A stretch of 64,000 nucleotides of DNA from positions 6,396,001 through 6,460,000 of the forward strand of contig NZ_CP045496.1 of assembly GCF_015500075.1 (NCBI RefSeq), read 5' to 3'. Every line of letters begins with the position of its first letter. The first letter of the stretch is position 1. This document shows positions 46,175-55,434 of the stretch, piece after piece. A model generated the notes under the pieces. The model was not told the DNA's origin, ran no database searches, and was given only the letters and a program-made list of their open reading frames with translations. The position numbers and the translations under genes were made by a program. This DNA comes from Mesorhizobium sp. INR15 (GTDB lineage Bacteria; Pseudomonadota; Alphaproteobacteria; Rhizobiales; Rhizobiaceae).

Positions 46175-46872
46175 CGAGCGCCAGCTACAGCTGGAACGGC
46201 TTTCCCGATCGTCCTGAACTGGCGGCGGCACTTGCCGGCCGCGTTGCTGGCCAGCTGACAAAGGCGATTGCCGAGCGCGGCACAGCCCTGCTGGCCGTTT
46301 CCGGCGGCACGACACCGGCGAAGTTCTTTGCCGCGCTTTCCGCGCTGCCTGTTGCCTGGGACAAGGTAACGGTGACGCTGGTCGACGAGCGCTTTGTGCC
46401 GGCTTCCTCGCCGCGTTCCAACGCTGGGCTGGTTGCCGCCAACCTGTTGCAGAACGCGGCCGCAGCCGCGCGTTTCGTGCCGCTCTACCATGAGGCCATC
46501 AGCATCGAGGATGCCGCGGCGGCGGACAATTCCGCGCTCCGGTCGCTGGCATGGCCACTCGATGCCGTCGTGCTCGGGATGGGGGGCGATGGCCACACCG
46601 CTTCGTTCTTTCCCGACGCCGATGACCTGGCAAAGCTGCTCGATCCATCTTCGGAGCGCATCGTGCTGCCGGTTCACGCGGTAAGCGCCGGCGAGCCCCG
46701 GCTGACGCTCTCACTGGCACGCATCATCGATGCCGGGTTCGTGGCGCTGCATATCGAAGGCGAAGACAAGCGCACCGCCTTCGAGAGTGCAATGGGACCC
46801 GGAGCGCGGAAGCCTATCCGCGCCGTGTTCGATGCTTCGCCGAGGCCCGTTGAGGTTTTCTGGGCCCCTTGA
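46156..46872 (+). CDS. pgl: 6-phosphogluconolactonase
   Basis: A 238-aa enzyme of the DevB/SOL family that hydrolyses 6-phosphogluconolactone. Landmarks are ALLAVSGGTTPAKFFAALS, VTVTLVDERFVPASSPRSN, VVLGMGGDGHTASFFPDADD and the C-terminal LTLSLARIIDAG. It is translationally coupled to zwf by a 19-bp overlap and precedes edd by 66 bp, so the three products channel glucose 6-phosphate into the Entner-Doudoroff route. Confidence 0.95.
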   Translation: MAREQLTSASYSWNGFPDRPELAAALAGRVAGQLTKAIAERGTALLAVSGGTTPAKFFAALSALPVAWDKVTVTLVDERFVPASSPRSNAGLVAANLLQNAAAAARFVPLYHEAISIEDAAAADNSALRSLAWPLDAVVLGMGGDGHTASFFPDADDLAKLLDPSSERIVLPVHAVSAGEPRLTLSLARIIDAGFVALHIEGEDKRTAFESAMGPGARKPIRAVFDASPRPVEVFWAP

Positions 46873-46938
46873 TCTGAACTGCCGACGGTCCCGGCGAGCG
46901 CTGGAAGGTGTTCCGGGACCTGAAAAGGACCGACCGCC

Positions 46939-48762
46939 ATGACCGCCAGACGCGACATCGAAGCCATCACCGATCGTATCCGCCTGCGCTCGAAGCCGGG
47001 CCGCGAGGCCTATCTCGGCCGCATCGCCGAGGCATCCAGCCGCAGCGCCGCCCGGGCCGTATTGTCCTGCGGCAATCTCGCCCACGGCTTCGCGGTGTGC
47101 AGCCCTTCAGAGAAGGTGGCGCTCGGCGCCGACAAAGTGCCTAACCTCGGCATCATCACCTCCTACAACGACATGCTGTCGGCGCATCAGCCGTTCGAGA
47201 CCTATCCCGCGCTGATCAAGGATGCTGCCCGCGAAGCCGGCGGCATCGCCCAGGTGGCCGGCGGCGTGCCGGCGATGTGCGACGGCGTCACACAAGGCCA
47301 GCCGGGCATGGAACTGTCGCTGTTCTCCCGCGATGTGATCGCCATGTCCGCGGCGATCGGCCTGTCGCACAACATGTTCGACGCCGCCGTCTATCTCGGC
47401 GTCTGCGACAAGATCGTGCCCGGACTGGTGATTGCCGCGCTGACCTTCGGCCATCTGCCGGCCGTGTTCATCCCCGCCGGGCCGATGACATCAGGCCTGC
47501 CCAATGACGAGAAAGCCAAGATCCGCCAACTCTATGCCGAGGGCAAGGTCGGACGGCCCGAACTGCTCGAGGCCGAGTCCAAATCCTATCATGGCCCCGG
47601 CACCTGCACCTTCTACGGCACGGCCAATTCCAACCAGATGCTGATGGAGATCATGGGCCTGCATACGCCGGGCGCCTCCTTCGTCAACCCCGGCACGCCA
47701 CTGCGCGAGGCGTTGACCCGGGAAGCGACGAAGCGTGCGCTGGCGATCACGGCGCTCGGCAACGCCTATACGCCGGCCGGCCGGATGATCGATGAGCGCT
47801 CGATCGTCAACGGTATCGTCGGGCTGCACGCGACAGGCGGCTCGACCAACCACACAATCCATCTGATCGCCATGGCGGCGGCAGCCGGCATCGCCATTAC
47901 CTGGCAGGATATTTCCGACCTTTCGGAAGCCGTACCGCTGCTGGCGCGGGTCTACCCGAACGGCCTTGCCGACGTGAACCATTTCCACGCCGCCGGCGGG
48001 CTCGGCTTCCTGATCCGCGAGCTGCTTGATGAAGGCATCCTGCACGAAGACGTCCAGACCGTTTGGGGCGAAGGCCTGCGGCCCTACGCGGTCGAAGCGA
48101 AGCTCGGCGCGGATGGCAGCGTGCTACGCGAGGCTTCCCCACGCGTGAGCGGCGACGAGAAGGTGCTGGCGCCGTTCGGCAAGGCGTTCCAGGCGACCGG
48201 TGGCCTGAAGGTGCTGTCGGGCAATCTCGGCCACGCCGTCATCAAGACTTCGGCGGTCAAGCCGGAGCGGCGGATCATCGAGGCTCCGGCCAAGGTGTTC
48301 GACAGCCAGCAGGGGTTGAACGACGCGTTCAAGGCGGGTTCCCTGACCGGCGACTTCATTGCCGTCATCCGCTTCCAGGGTCCGAAAGCCAACGGCATGC
48401 CGGAACTGCACAAGCTGACCACCGTGCTTGGCATTCTGCAGGATCGCGGCCAGCATGTGGCGCTGGTCACCGACGGGCGCATGTCTGGCGCCTCCGGCAA
48501 GGTGCCGGCGGCAATCCACGTCACGCCGGAAGCCGTCGAGGAGGGGCCGATCGCCAGGATCCATGAGGGCGACATCATTCGGCTGGACGCCGACGCCGGA
48601 ACGCTGGAAGTGCTGGTGCCGGCTGGGGATTTTGCGTTGCGCCGTACGGCGGATGCCGACCTCACCGGCAACGAATTCGGTTTCGGCCGCGAGCTTTTCG
48701 CCGGCTTCCGGCAGTTGGTGAGCCGCGCCGATCATGGCGCCAGCGCTTTCGGCAACGCCTGA
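46939..48762 (+). CDS. edd: Phosphogluconate dehydratase
   Basis: A 607-aa dehydratase that converts 6-phosphogluconate to KDPG. It belongs to the IlvD/Edd family with cysteines for the Fe-S cluster: VPAMCDGVTQGQPGMELSLF, YLGVCDKIVPGL and GPGTCTFYGTANSNQMLMEI. The C-terminal VALVTDGRMSGASGKVPAAI is typical. The aldolase (eda) that completes the pathway is not in the window. Bidirectional terminator 21 nt after the stop. Confidence 0.97.
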   Translation: MTARRDIEAITDRIRLRSKPGREAYLGRIAEASSRSAARAVLSCGNLAHGFAVCSPSEKVALGADKVPNLGIITSYNDMLSAHQPFETYPALIKDAAREAGGIAQVAGGVPAMCDGVTQGQPGMELSLFSRDVIAMSAAIGLSHNMFDAAVYLGVCDKIVPGLVIAALTFGHLPAVFIPAGPMTSGLPNDEKAKIRQLYAEGKVGRPELLEAESKSYHGPGTCTFYGTANSNQMLMEIMGLHTPGASFVNPGTPLREALTREATKRALAITALGNAYTPAGRMIDERSIVNGIVGLHATGGSTNHTIHLIAMAAAAGIAITWQDISDLSEAVPLLARVYPNGLADVNHFHAAGGLGFLIRELLDEGILHEDVQTVWGEGLRPYAVEAKLGADGSVLREASPRVSGDEKVLAPFGKAFQATGGLKVLSGNLGHAVIKTSAVKPERRIIEAPAKVFDSQQGLNDAFKAGSLTGDFIAVIRFQGPKANGMPELHKLTTVLGILQDRGQHVALVTDGRMSGASGKVPAAIHVTPEAVEEGPIARIHEGDIIRLDADAGTLEVLVPAGDFALRRTADADLTGNEFGFGRELFAGFRQLVSRADHGASAFGNA

Positions 48763-48783
48763 CGGGATTCCTGTTCTGGAATG

Positions 48784-48812
48784 AAAAAGGGCGGCTCATG
48801 GCCGCCCTTTTT
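48784..48812. terminator. Bidirectional terminator between edd and the VWA gene
   Basis: AAAAAGGGCGGC-TCATG-GCCGCCCTTTTT: a perfect 12-bp stem with A run and T run on either side, placed between two convergent stop codons. Confidence 0.95.
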
Positions 48813-48830
48813 CGTACAGAAGTGGTGCCG

Positions 48831-50495
48831 CTACTTGACGGTGACTTCGACGCGCTCGCCGGCCTTGACGGTCGCCGTGCCTTCCTTCGTACCGTTGTCG
48901 GACGTATCGGCGACGATTGCATAATCACCAGCCGGCAGCGTGGTCTGGAACGCCGCGTCGTAATTGTAGCCGATCGACTTGCGGTTGCCGTTGATGTCCT
49001 TCTTCACATCAAAGATCTCGATCTTCGAAGCGCCGGGCGCCGTGATTGCCAGCACACCGGCATTCATGGCGACCTTCAGGTCGAGAAATTCGCCGGTTTT
49101 GACAGTGAAGGGCTGCTCGACATCGGCCAGTTGGACCGTCGCGATGACCACATAGTCATCCGGCGGCAGGTCGAAGGGGCTGTCAGGACCATAGGCATAG
49201 GTGACCTGCTCCCTGGTGCCATCGATCTTCTTCTTCGCCTTGAAGATCTTGAAGCCGACGCCCGAGCCATCGGCCTTGTCGCCGCCGGCGGTATAGTAGG
49301 CGTTGGCGACGACATGGCCGACACCAACGATCATGTCTTTCTCGACCGTCTGGCCAGCTGCCAACTTGATGGTCTCGGTGATCGAACCGCTGCCAAGCGT
49401 CACGGTCACTTTCTGATCGCCGGCAGGGAACACCGCTTTCGTGTCGCCATAGTAAGTCGGCGGCGAAGCAGCACCAGGATAGGCGACAACCACAGCCGCG
49501 CCGCTGGCGATATCGGCGCCCTGGCTCGGGCGGGGATGCAGGATCAGCGTGCCGGCATTCAACGTGAACAGCGGCTTCGCCACCTGGCCTTCCGCGATCT
49601 TGACCTTCTGCTCAGTCTTCGCTTCACCGTCACGAGCGACGATGATGTAGTCGCCCGGCTCCAGATTGGCCTTGTAAGCTCCATACTCGGTGGTGACATT
49701 GTCGCCGCGCGTACCGTCGGACTTCGCCTTGTAGACTTCCCAGGCATTGCCATCGGTAACGGGATCGCCGCCTTCGGCCAGCACGACGGTCGGGAGGAAG
49801 TTGAATTCGGGCTTTTCAGGCGCTGGCGCAGGGGCCGGTGCAGGCGCTGGTTCGGGTGCTGGGGCTGGCGCCGGTGCAGCCACCGTCTCGACAAGCGCTT
49901 CCTGCAGGGCCTTCTCGTCGGAAGCCTGGATATATTTGCCCCCGGTATTATCGGCGAGGCAAGCGATCTGCTTGCCTTCGTCGGCGGTCAGGCCGAAGCC
50001 GACCACGTCGGCCGTGAAGTCGACGCCGGATGCCTCGAGTTCCTTGCCAAGCGCGCAAGGATCGCCGCCGCAGGTCTCGAGCCCATCGGTGATGAGAACG
50101 ACGGTGGCCTTGTCCTCGGTGTATTTCAACGCCTCGGCCGCCTGCTTGACGGCTGCCGTCAGCGGCGTCTTGCCGAGGAATTTCAGACTGTCGGCGGCAG
50201 CCGAGATCGCACTGGCCGAACCCGCCTGCGGCGGCACGATCAGCTGGATGTCATCGCAGCTGCCCTTCTCCCGATGGCCATAGGCCATGAAGCCGATTTC
50301 CTCATCGGTCGGGATCGACTGCAACACGGTCCTGAGCGACTCACGGGCGATCTCGAGCTTGGGCTTGCCGTCGATCTGAGCCCACATCGAGCCGGAAGCA
50401 TCGAGAATGATGATGACGCGGTTGGCGGCAAAGCCAGCCGTCGTCATACAAAACAGGAGGATCGCCGCAGCGACGCTCCGTGCAAATCCCGCCAT
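48831..50495 (-). CDS. Secreted von Willebrand factor type A domain protein
   Basis: A 554-aa protein with signal peptide (MAGFARSVAAAILLFCMTTA then GFA) and a VWA domain at about 25-205. The MIDAS metal site is intact: IIILDASGSMWAQIDGK (DxSxS) and VLITDGLETCGGDPC. A repeat linker of Pro-Ala (PAPAPAPEPAPAPAPAPAPE) separates it from three tandem beta-sandwich repeats, each with a pattern such as LEPGDYIIVARDGEAKTEQK, LPPDDYVVIATVQLADVEQP and LPAGDYAIVADTSDNGTKEG. The design suggests adhesion or protein capture outside the inner membrane. No operon partners. Confidence 0.88.
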   Translation of the reverse strand: MAGFARSVAAAILLFCMTTAGFAANRVIIILDASGSMWAQIDGKPKLEIARESLRTVLQSIPTDEEIGFMAYGHREKGSCDDIQLIVPPQAGSASAISAAADSLKFLGKTPLTAAVKQAAEALKYTEDKATVVLITDGLETCGGDPCALGKELEASGVDFTADVVGFGLTADEGKQIACLADNTGGKYIQASDEKALQEALVETVAAPAPAPAPEPAPAPAPAPAPEKPEFNFLPTVVLAEGGDPVTDGNAWEVYKAKSDGTRGDNVTTEYGAYKANLEPGDYIIVARDGEAKTEQKVKIAEGQVAKPLFTLNAGTLILHPRPSQGADIASGAAVVVAYPGAASPPTYYGDTKAVFPAGDQKVTVTLGSGSITETIKLAAGQTVEKDMIVGVGHVVANAYYTAGGDKADGSGVGFKIFKAKKKIDGTREQVTYAYGPDSPFDLPPDDYVVIATVQLADVEQPFTVKTGEFLDLKVAMNAGVLAITAPGASKIEIFDVKKDINGNRKSIGYNYDAAFQTTLPAGDYAIVADTSDNGTKEGTATVKAGERVEVTVK

Positions 50496-50595
50496 CTAAA
50501 TCTCCTGAGTGAGCCCCTTGGTCCGCGAAAAGGAAGCTATTTGACGCCGCGTCAGGACACAAGCCCGGGAGTCGCCGTCAACAACCGGTTCAGGT

Positions 50596-51558
50596 TCAAT
50601 AAGTCGTGCGGCGCTCTTCCGAGGGCGGCCGGCCAAATTGCAGCCGATAGCTCTGCGCGAAATAGGAGTGCGAGGTGAAGCCGGTGGCGATCGCCACGTC
50701 AAGGATCGGCATATTGGTCTGGCGCAGCAGTTCGCGCGCCCGCTCCAGCCGCAGCCGCATGTAGTAGCGGCCCGGCGTGACGGTGAGATGGCGCAGGAAC
50801 AGGCGCTCCACCTGCCGCACCGACAATCCCGCCGACTTGGCCAGTTGCACCGCCGACAGCGGCTCGTCGAGATGATCGGCCATCAGTTCGACGATGCGCC
50901 GCAGCTTTTCGGATTTACCGGTCAGGTCGCGTTCAGGGCCGACGCGCTGGCGGTCGCCCGCCGAGCGGATGCGCTCATGCTGGAACTGATTGGCGACACC
51001 ATTGGCCAGGCCCGAGCCAAAATCGCCGCGCACGATCTCCAGCATGAGGTCGATCGAGGTGGTGCCGCCGGCGCAGGTGTAACGCTTGCGGTCGATCTCG
51101 AAGACATTGCCGGTGCAGTTGATGTCCGGAAACCGCTCGACGAAGCCGGCGCGGTTCTCCCAATGGATGGTGCAGCGATAGCCCTCAAGCTGCCCGGCCT
51201 CGGCGAGCAGATAGGACCCGACCGACAGCGCGCCGAGCGCGTTGCCACGCCGGCCCCAGCTGCGCAGTGCCGCCAGCACTTTGCTCTTGCCGGGAAACTC
51301 CGTCGTCAGGCCAACCGAGACAAAGAGGATGTCGACCGGCGGCAGGTCGGCAACGCTGTAGTCGATCTTGAGAGGCAGGCCATTGGAGGCCATGACGGGA
51401 TCGCCATCGGCCGAGACCGTGGTCCAGCCGTAGAAATCGCGGCCGAGCAGCCGGTTCGCCGAGCGGAATGTGTCGATCGCGGCGGCAAGCGAAAACATCG
51501 AAAACTTGTCGACCAGCAGGAAGGCGAATTGCCGGCCGCCTTGAACGGGGTCACTCAT
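50596..51558 (-). CDS. GlxA-type AraC-family regulator
   Basis: A 320-aa regulator with an N-terminal DJ-1/PfpI-like domain (FLLVDKFSMFSLAAAIDTFR; the nucleophile region ALGALSVGSYLLAEAGQL) and a C-terminal AraC double helix-turn-helix (EPLSAVQLAKSAGLSVRQVE; PILDVAIATGFTSHSYFAQS, YRLQFGRPPSEERR). In this group the PfpI-like domain senses a small molecule and is not an amidase. Relatives regulate choline, glycine betaine or amino-acid degradation, but the target here is unknown. ATG 51558 is used; upstream extension needs TTG. Confidence 0.88.
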   Translation of the reverse strand: MSDPVQGGRQFAFLLVDKFSMFSLAAAIDTFRSANRLLGRDFYGWTTVSADGDPVMASNGLPLKIDYSVADLPPVDILFVSVGLTTEFPGKSKVLAALRSWGRRGNALGALSVGSYLLAEAGQLEGYRCTIHWENRAGFVERFPDINCTGNVFEIDRKRYTCAGGTTSIDLMLEIVRGDFGSGLANGVANQFQHERIRSAGDRQRVGPERDLTGKSEKLRRIVELMADHLDEPLSAVQLAKSAGLSVRQVERLFLRHLTVTPGRYYMRLRLERARELLRQTNMPILDVAIATGFTSHSYFAQSYRLQFGRPPSEERRTTY

Positions 51559-51605
51559 GACCGACCGTTCTACAGAAACAGGGGGGTTCGGCAAAGCTGG
51601 CGCTC

Positions 51606-52505
51606 TCAGAAGGAGGGCCGTTTCAATCCGGCCGCAAGGTAGGCTGAGGCTAACGTATTGGCCATCAGCATGGCAATGGTCATCGGCCCGACGCCGCCGG
51701 GAACCGGCGTGATGGCGCCAGCAGCCAAGGCCGCCTCGGCATAGGCGACATCGCCAACCAGGCGGGATTTGCCCTCGCCCTTCTCCGGCGCCGGAATGCG
51801 GTTGATGCCGACGTCGATGACGGTAGCGCCTGGTTTAACCCAATCACCCTTGATCATCTCAGGCCGTCCGACGGCAGCGACCAGGATATCGGCAGTGCGG
51901 GCCAGTGCCGGCAGATCCCTGGTCCGGCTGTGCGCGATGGTGACGGTGCAATTGGCCGCGAGCAGAAGATTGGCCATCGGCTTGCCAACAATGTTGGAGC
52001 GGCCAACGACAACCGCGTTGAGACCGGACAGGTCCTTGCCGCGCACGCGCTCGATCAGAAGCATCGACCCGGCTGGCGTGCAAGGAACGAACGCTGTCTC
52101 CAGTTCACCAGTGCCGAGCTTGCCGACATTGATGAAGTGGAAGCCGTCGACATCCTTCTCCGGCGCGATGGTCTGGATGATCTTGCCGGCGTCGATATGG
52201 GCCGGCAGCGGCAGTTGCACCAGGATGCCGTTAATGGCCGGGTCGGCATTGAGCGCGCCGATAATATCGAGCAATGCCTTTTCGGAGGTTTCGGCCGGCA
52301 GCGTGTGCTGAACCGAGTGAAAACCGCATTCCTTGGCGGTGCGGGATTTGGAGGCGACGTAGACCTGGCTCGCCGGATCCTCACCAACGATCACCACGGC
52401 GAGGCCTGGTTTTGCCTTGCCCTTCGCGACGAGTTCAGCCGTCAGTGCCTTGACCGTCCCCACCACGTCTTCGGCGACGCTTTTTCCGTCAATCACTTCG
52501 GCCAT
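51606..52505 (-). CDS. folD: Bifunctional methylenetetrahydrofolate dehydrogenase/cyclohydrolase
   Basis: A 299-aa enzyme of one-carbon metabolism. The catalytic Lys lies in VYVASKSRTAKECG (about 54-57 region). LVQLPLPAHIDAGKIIQTIA and PEKDVDGFHFINVGKL, the cofactor loop VVVGRSNIVGKPMANLLLAA and the C-terminal PGGVGPMTIAMLMANT are all family signatures. It interconverts 5,10-methylene-, methenyl- and 10-formyl-THF. Single gene, with ATG 52505. Confidence 0.97.
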   Translation of the reverse strand: MAEVIDGKSVAEDVVGTVKALTAELVAKGKAKPGLAVVIVGEDPASQVYVASKSRTAKECGFHSVQHTLPAETSEKALLDIIGALNADPAINGILVQLPLPAHIDAGKIIQTIAPEKDVDGFHFINVGKLGTGELETAFVPCTPAGSMLLIERVRGKDLSGLNAVVVGRSNIVGKPMANLLLAANCTVTIAHSRTRDLPALARTADILVAAVGRPEMIKGDWVKPGATVIDVGINRIPAPEKGEGKSRLVGDVAYAEAALAAGAITPVPGGVGPMTIAMLMANTLASAYLAAGLKRPSF

Positions 52506-52622
52506 GAACCACCTTCAACAGCATATTGCTTCAGTGGCATTTTCACGAAAATTCGATCGGGCAATCCCGTCAAAACGCCGTCCCATGCCGCTAACTCGAA
52601 ACCGGCGGCTTTTATTCGATGT

Positions 52623-55235
52623 TCAGAAATACCGGCGGCGCGCGCGGGTTTCGGTGAGTTCGCGGACCGCTTCACGGAATTCGCGCAGGCTGGCGCGGAT
52701 TTCCTCGATCGGCGCCTGCTGTTCAGCGGTTTCCATGGCCTGCGGCGCCTGCGCCAACGGCGAATGAGTCGCCGTGGGCTGAGGCTCAGCCTGCAACGGA
52801 TAGGTCGGCGGCGCGGGCTGAGGCGGATAAGGTACCTGCCCCGCCTGAGGCGCCGGCATGGGTTGCGGATAGGGATAGCCAGCCTGAGGTGGCATCTGCC
52901 AGGGCTGTACCTGCGGGTAGATCATAGGCTGTCCATAGGGATAAGTCCGCGGGCCCGAATACGGCCCAGATTGCGGCACCATATGCGGAGGCAGGGGCGG
53001 CTGCGGATATGGGGTGCCCGCGCCAGGCTGGAACGGAGGCGGCGGGAAAGCCGCCGGCTGTTGCGCAGCAAAACGAGCGTTCGGCTCCGGGTAGCCGGGA
53101 TGTGCCTGATTTTCCGTCGGCCTCGTGCTGCCGGCGACAGAAGGCAAGACCCAGTCACTGGAGAGCGCGTCGCTTGAATCTTCCGAGTCCGGCTTGCGGG
53201 ACACGGCCTTGCGCAGCGTCGACATCAACGAACCGATCCGGCCAGGCCCCTCAGGCGCAGTAGCCTGTGCAACAGGCGGTGGTGCTGGAGGCGGCGTCGG
53301 TGCCGCAGGCGGCATCGGCGCGACAGGTGGTGTCGGTCCGACAGGTGGCGGTGTTGGAACAGACGGGGCCGAGGCGAGCCGTTGTGGCGCCGCCACCGGC
53401 GGTGCCGCCTGATATGCCTTGTCCTCAAAAGGAGGCTGGCGCTTGTCCATTCCGGCGCTACGGCGCGACCGTGACGTCGCGGTCTCACGCAGGCTCTCGT
53501 AGGCACCGCGCATGGCGCCAAGGCCAACACCGGAGGCAAAGCCAAGCAGCAGGCCGGCAAGCGCCACCACCGCACGCGACGGCCCGTTTGGCTCGAGTGG
53601 AGGCTGAGCCGAGGTTATCACGTTGATGTTGGTGGTGTTGATGCCCGTTTGCTCGCCGGTCTCCTTGGCGCGCAGAAGATATTGCTCGTAGACAGAACGC
53701 TTGGCGGCCGCCTCGCGCTCCAGTTCCCGCAAGCTCACCAAATCGCTGTTGACGTCGCCGCTTTGGACCTTGGCCTGAGCCAGGCGCGAAGCGAGGTCCT
53801 GTTCGAGCTGCACCGCGCGCTTCAGGTCAACCTGCAGCGAGGAGCCAATACGGCGAAGTTCTCCGGCGATGCGCTCGCGCGCGCCATCAAGCTGGGCACT
53901 GAGCGCCTGGAATTCGGGATGACGCGGCCCAAGCCGGACAGCGGCACGATCGGCTTCCTGCTTCAGCGTCGCGTATTGCGAGCGCAGATCGCTCATGGTG
54001 TTCGAGTTGATCTCTTCAGGCAAGGTGCCATTGAGAACCGAATTGACGTCTAGCGAACGCGCCGAGGCCGCTCGCGCGTTGAGCTCCAGCGTGCGGGCAC
54101 GCGCGACTGAAAGCTGTTCGTTGAGCTTCAGCATCTGGTCGTCGCTGATCAGGTGGCCCTGCGCGTCGACAAGGCCGTGCGTGGCCCGGAAATCCTCGAC
54201 ATTGCGCTCGGCCGCCTCAACACCCTTGCGCAAGTCATCGAGCTTGGACGTCAGTTCGGTCGTCGCGCGGCCGGCCATGTCGGACTGGTATTTGGCGGCT
54301 TCCTGCTGGAAGACAGTCCTCGTCGTGTTGGCAATGAGGGCCGACTTCTCGCCATTCTGGGTAGTCGCGCTGATGGAGATGACAAATGTCTTGCCCGTGC
54401 GCTCGACCGACAGGCTCTTGGCCAGACTGCCAACGGCCAATGCCTGGCGGCGAACCTCATCGGCGGCGCCCGGCCCATCATTGCGCGATAGTATCGAGCG
54501 GACCAGCGACATGACGCCGAGGCCGCCGGAACCCTGCCCGTTGAACTCCGGATCATCGACGAGATTGAGATTCTTGACGACCTGATCGAGAACCGTGCCT
54601 GACGTCAGCATCTTGATCCGGGTTTCGACCACGGCCAATGCGGCATCGGGTTGTCCCACGGGTTGGGTGAGATCGCGGTCGGAAAGCTTCAGGTCACCCG
54701 GCTCTATGACCAGCTCGGTCGTGGCCTCGTATTTCTTCGGCATCGATAGGGCTATGGCGATGCCGAGCGCGGCGCCCAGGATCGTCGTCGTCACGATCAG
54801 CGGCTTCGATCTGGCAATGCCACGGCCCACCAGCATCGGATCGATCAAGGGCTTCCATTGCTGGCCGTCAGTCCCATCACCAAAGGAAGCCTTTGCTTCG
54901 CCGGTTCGATGGGACTCTTGCCCTTGACGCGAGCCTGTTGTCTCCGCGGCAAGCGGCTCCGCCACAGGCATTGCTTGCGCATGGGGCGATGAAGCCGGTT
55001 CGGAACCAGCCTGATACGTGTCGGTGCCCGCGGAGTCCGAAAGCGTCGGGTTCGACCGCGCCTCGCGTTGGGAGCGGGCGAGACGATGTCGCGACGCGGC
55101 ATCATCGTGCCACGACGGATCCGCGCGGTCTCCGATCGAAACTGGCGATGGTTCTTCCTCGCCGCGCACAGCCTGGCCGAGCGAGAGCAACGAACGCTCG
55201 CGCTTCCAGTCCTCTCGGTTTTCCCTGTCGACCAT
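52623..55235 (-). CDS. Wzz/GumC-type polysaccharide co-polymerase with long Pro-rich tail
   Basis: An 870-aa inner-membrane protein. After a 145-residue soluble leader come TM1 (PLIVTTTILGAALGIAIAL), the Wzz fold (MPKKYEATTELVIEPGDLKL), coiled-coil helices (about 280-490; SARSLDVNSVLNGTLPEEIN) and TM2 (AVVALAGLLLGFASGVGLGA). The last 270 or so residues are Pro/Gln/Tyr-rich with no fold (for example PPVGPTPPVAPMPPAAP, YPQVQPWQMPPQAGYPYPQP) and end in a charged helix. The BY-kinase domain or Walker motifs of kinase-fused homologues are absent. It should set the chain length and export of an exopolysaccharide, fitting the flippase and polymerase genes around it. Confidence 0.87.
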   Translation of the reverse strand: MVDRENREDWKRERSLLSLGQAVRGEEEPSPVSIGDRADPSWHDDAASRHRLARSQREARSNPTLSDSAGTDTYQAGSEPASSPHAQAMPVAEPLAAETTGSRQGQESHRTGEAKASFGDGTDGQQWKPLIDPMLVGRGIARSKPLIVTTTILGAALGIAIALSMPKKYEATTELVIEPGDLKLSDRDLTQPVGQPDAALAVVETRIKMLTSGTVLDQVVKNLNLVDDPEFNGQGSGGLGVMSLVRSILSRNDGPGAADEVRRQALAVGSLAKSLSVERTGKTFVISISATTQNGEKSALIANTTRTVFQQEAAKYQSDMAGRATTELTSKLDDLRKGVEAAERNVEDFRATHGLVDAQGHLISDDQMLKLNEQLSVARARTLELNARAASARSLDVNSVLNGTLPEEINSNTMSDLRSQYATLKQEADRAAVRLGPRHPEFQALSAQLDGARERIAGELRRIGSSLQVDLKRAVQLEQDLASRLAQAKVQSGDVNSDLVSLRELEREAAAKRSVYEQYLLRAKETGEQTGINTTNINVITSAQPPLEPNGPSRAVVALAGLLLGFASGVGLGAMRGAYESLRETATSRSRRSAGMDKRQPPFEDKAYQAAPPVAAPQRLASAPSVPTPPPVGPTPPVAPMPPAAPTPPPAPPPVAQATAPEGPGRIGSLMSTLRKAVSRKPDSEDSSDALSSDWVLPSVAGSTRPTENQAHPGYPEPNARFAAQQPAAFPPPPFQPGAGTPYPQPPLPPHMVPQSGPYSGPRTYPYGQPMIYPQVQPWQMPPQAGYPYPQPMPAPQAGQVPYPPQPAPPTYPLQAEPQPTATHSPLAQAPQAMETAEQQAPIEEIRASLREFREAVRELTETRARRRYF

Positions 55236-55434
55236 TGTCTTGGAGCGTGTCCCTGCCGGCTTGGGAACGGCGGTCGGCCATTCGTTAACCCACGCTAAAC
55301 AAGCATAGGAAACAAAAAGTTAATTTTGGGGCATCGCAACTATAGTTTGCCTGTTTAACTGCCACCGGCACTGAGCATCCACAGGTTGAAAAACGGCACG
55401 TTAAGTTTTCCGGGCCTATGGTTCCCGCCAGGAT

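Noticed and set aside
55285..55299. TTAA-N7-TAAA between the Wzz and Wzx genes
   Set aside because: One arm deviates from the CtrA consensus; single TTAA half-sites are common in this AT-richer gap, so I do not call an operator.
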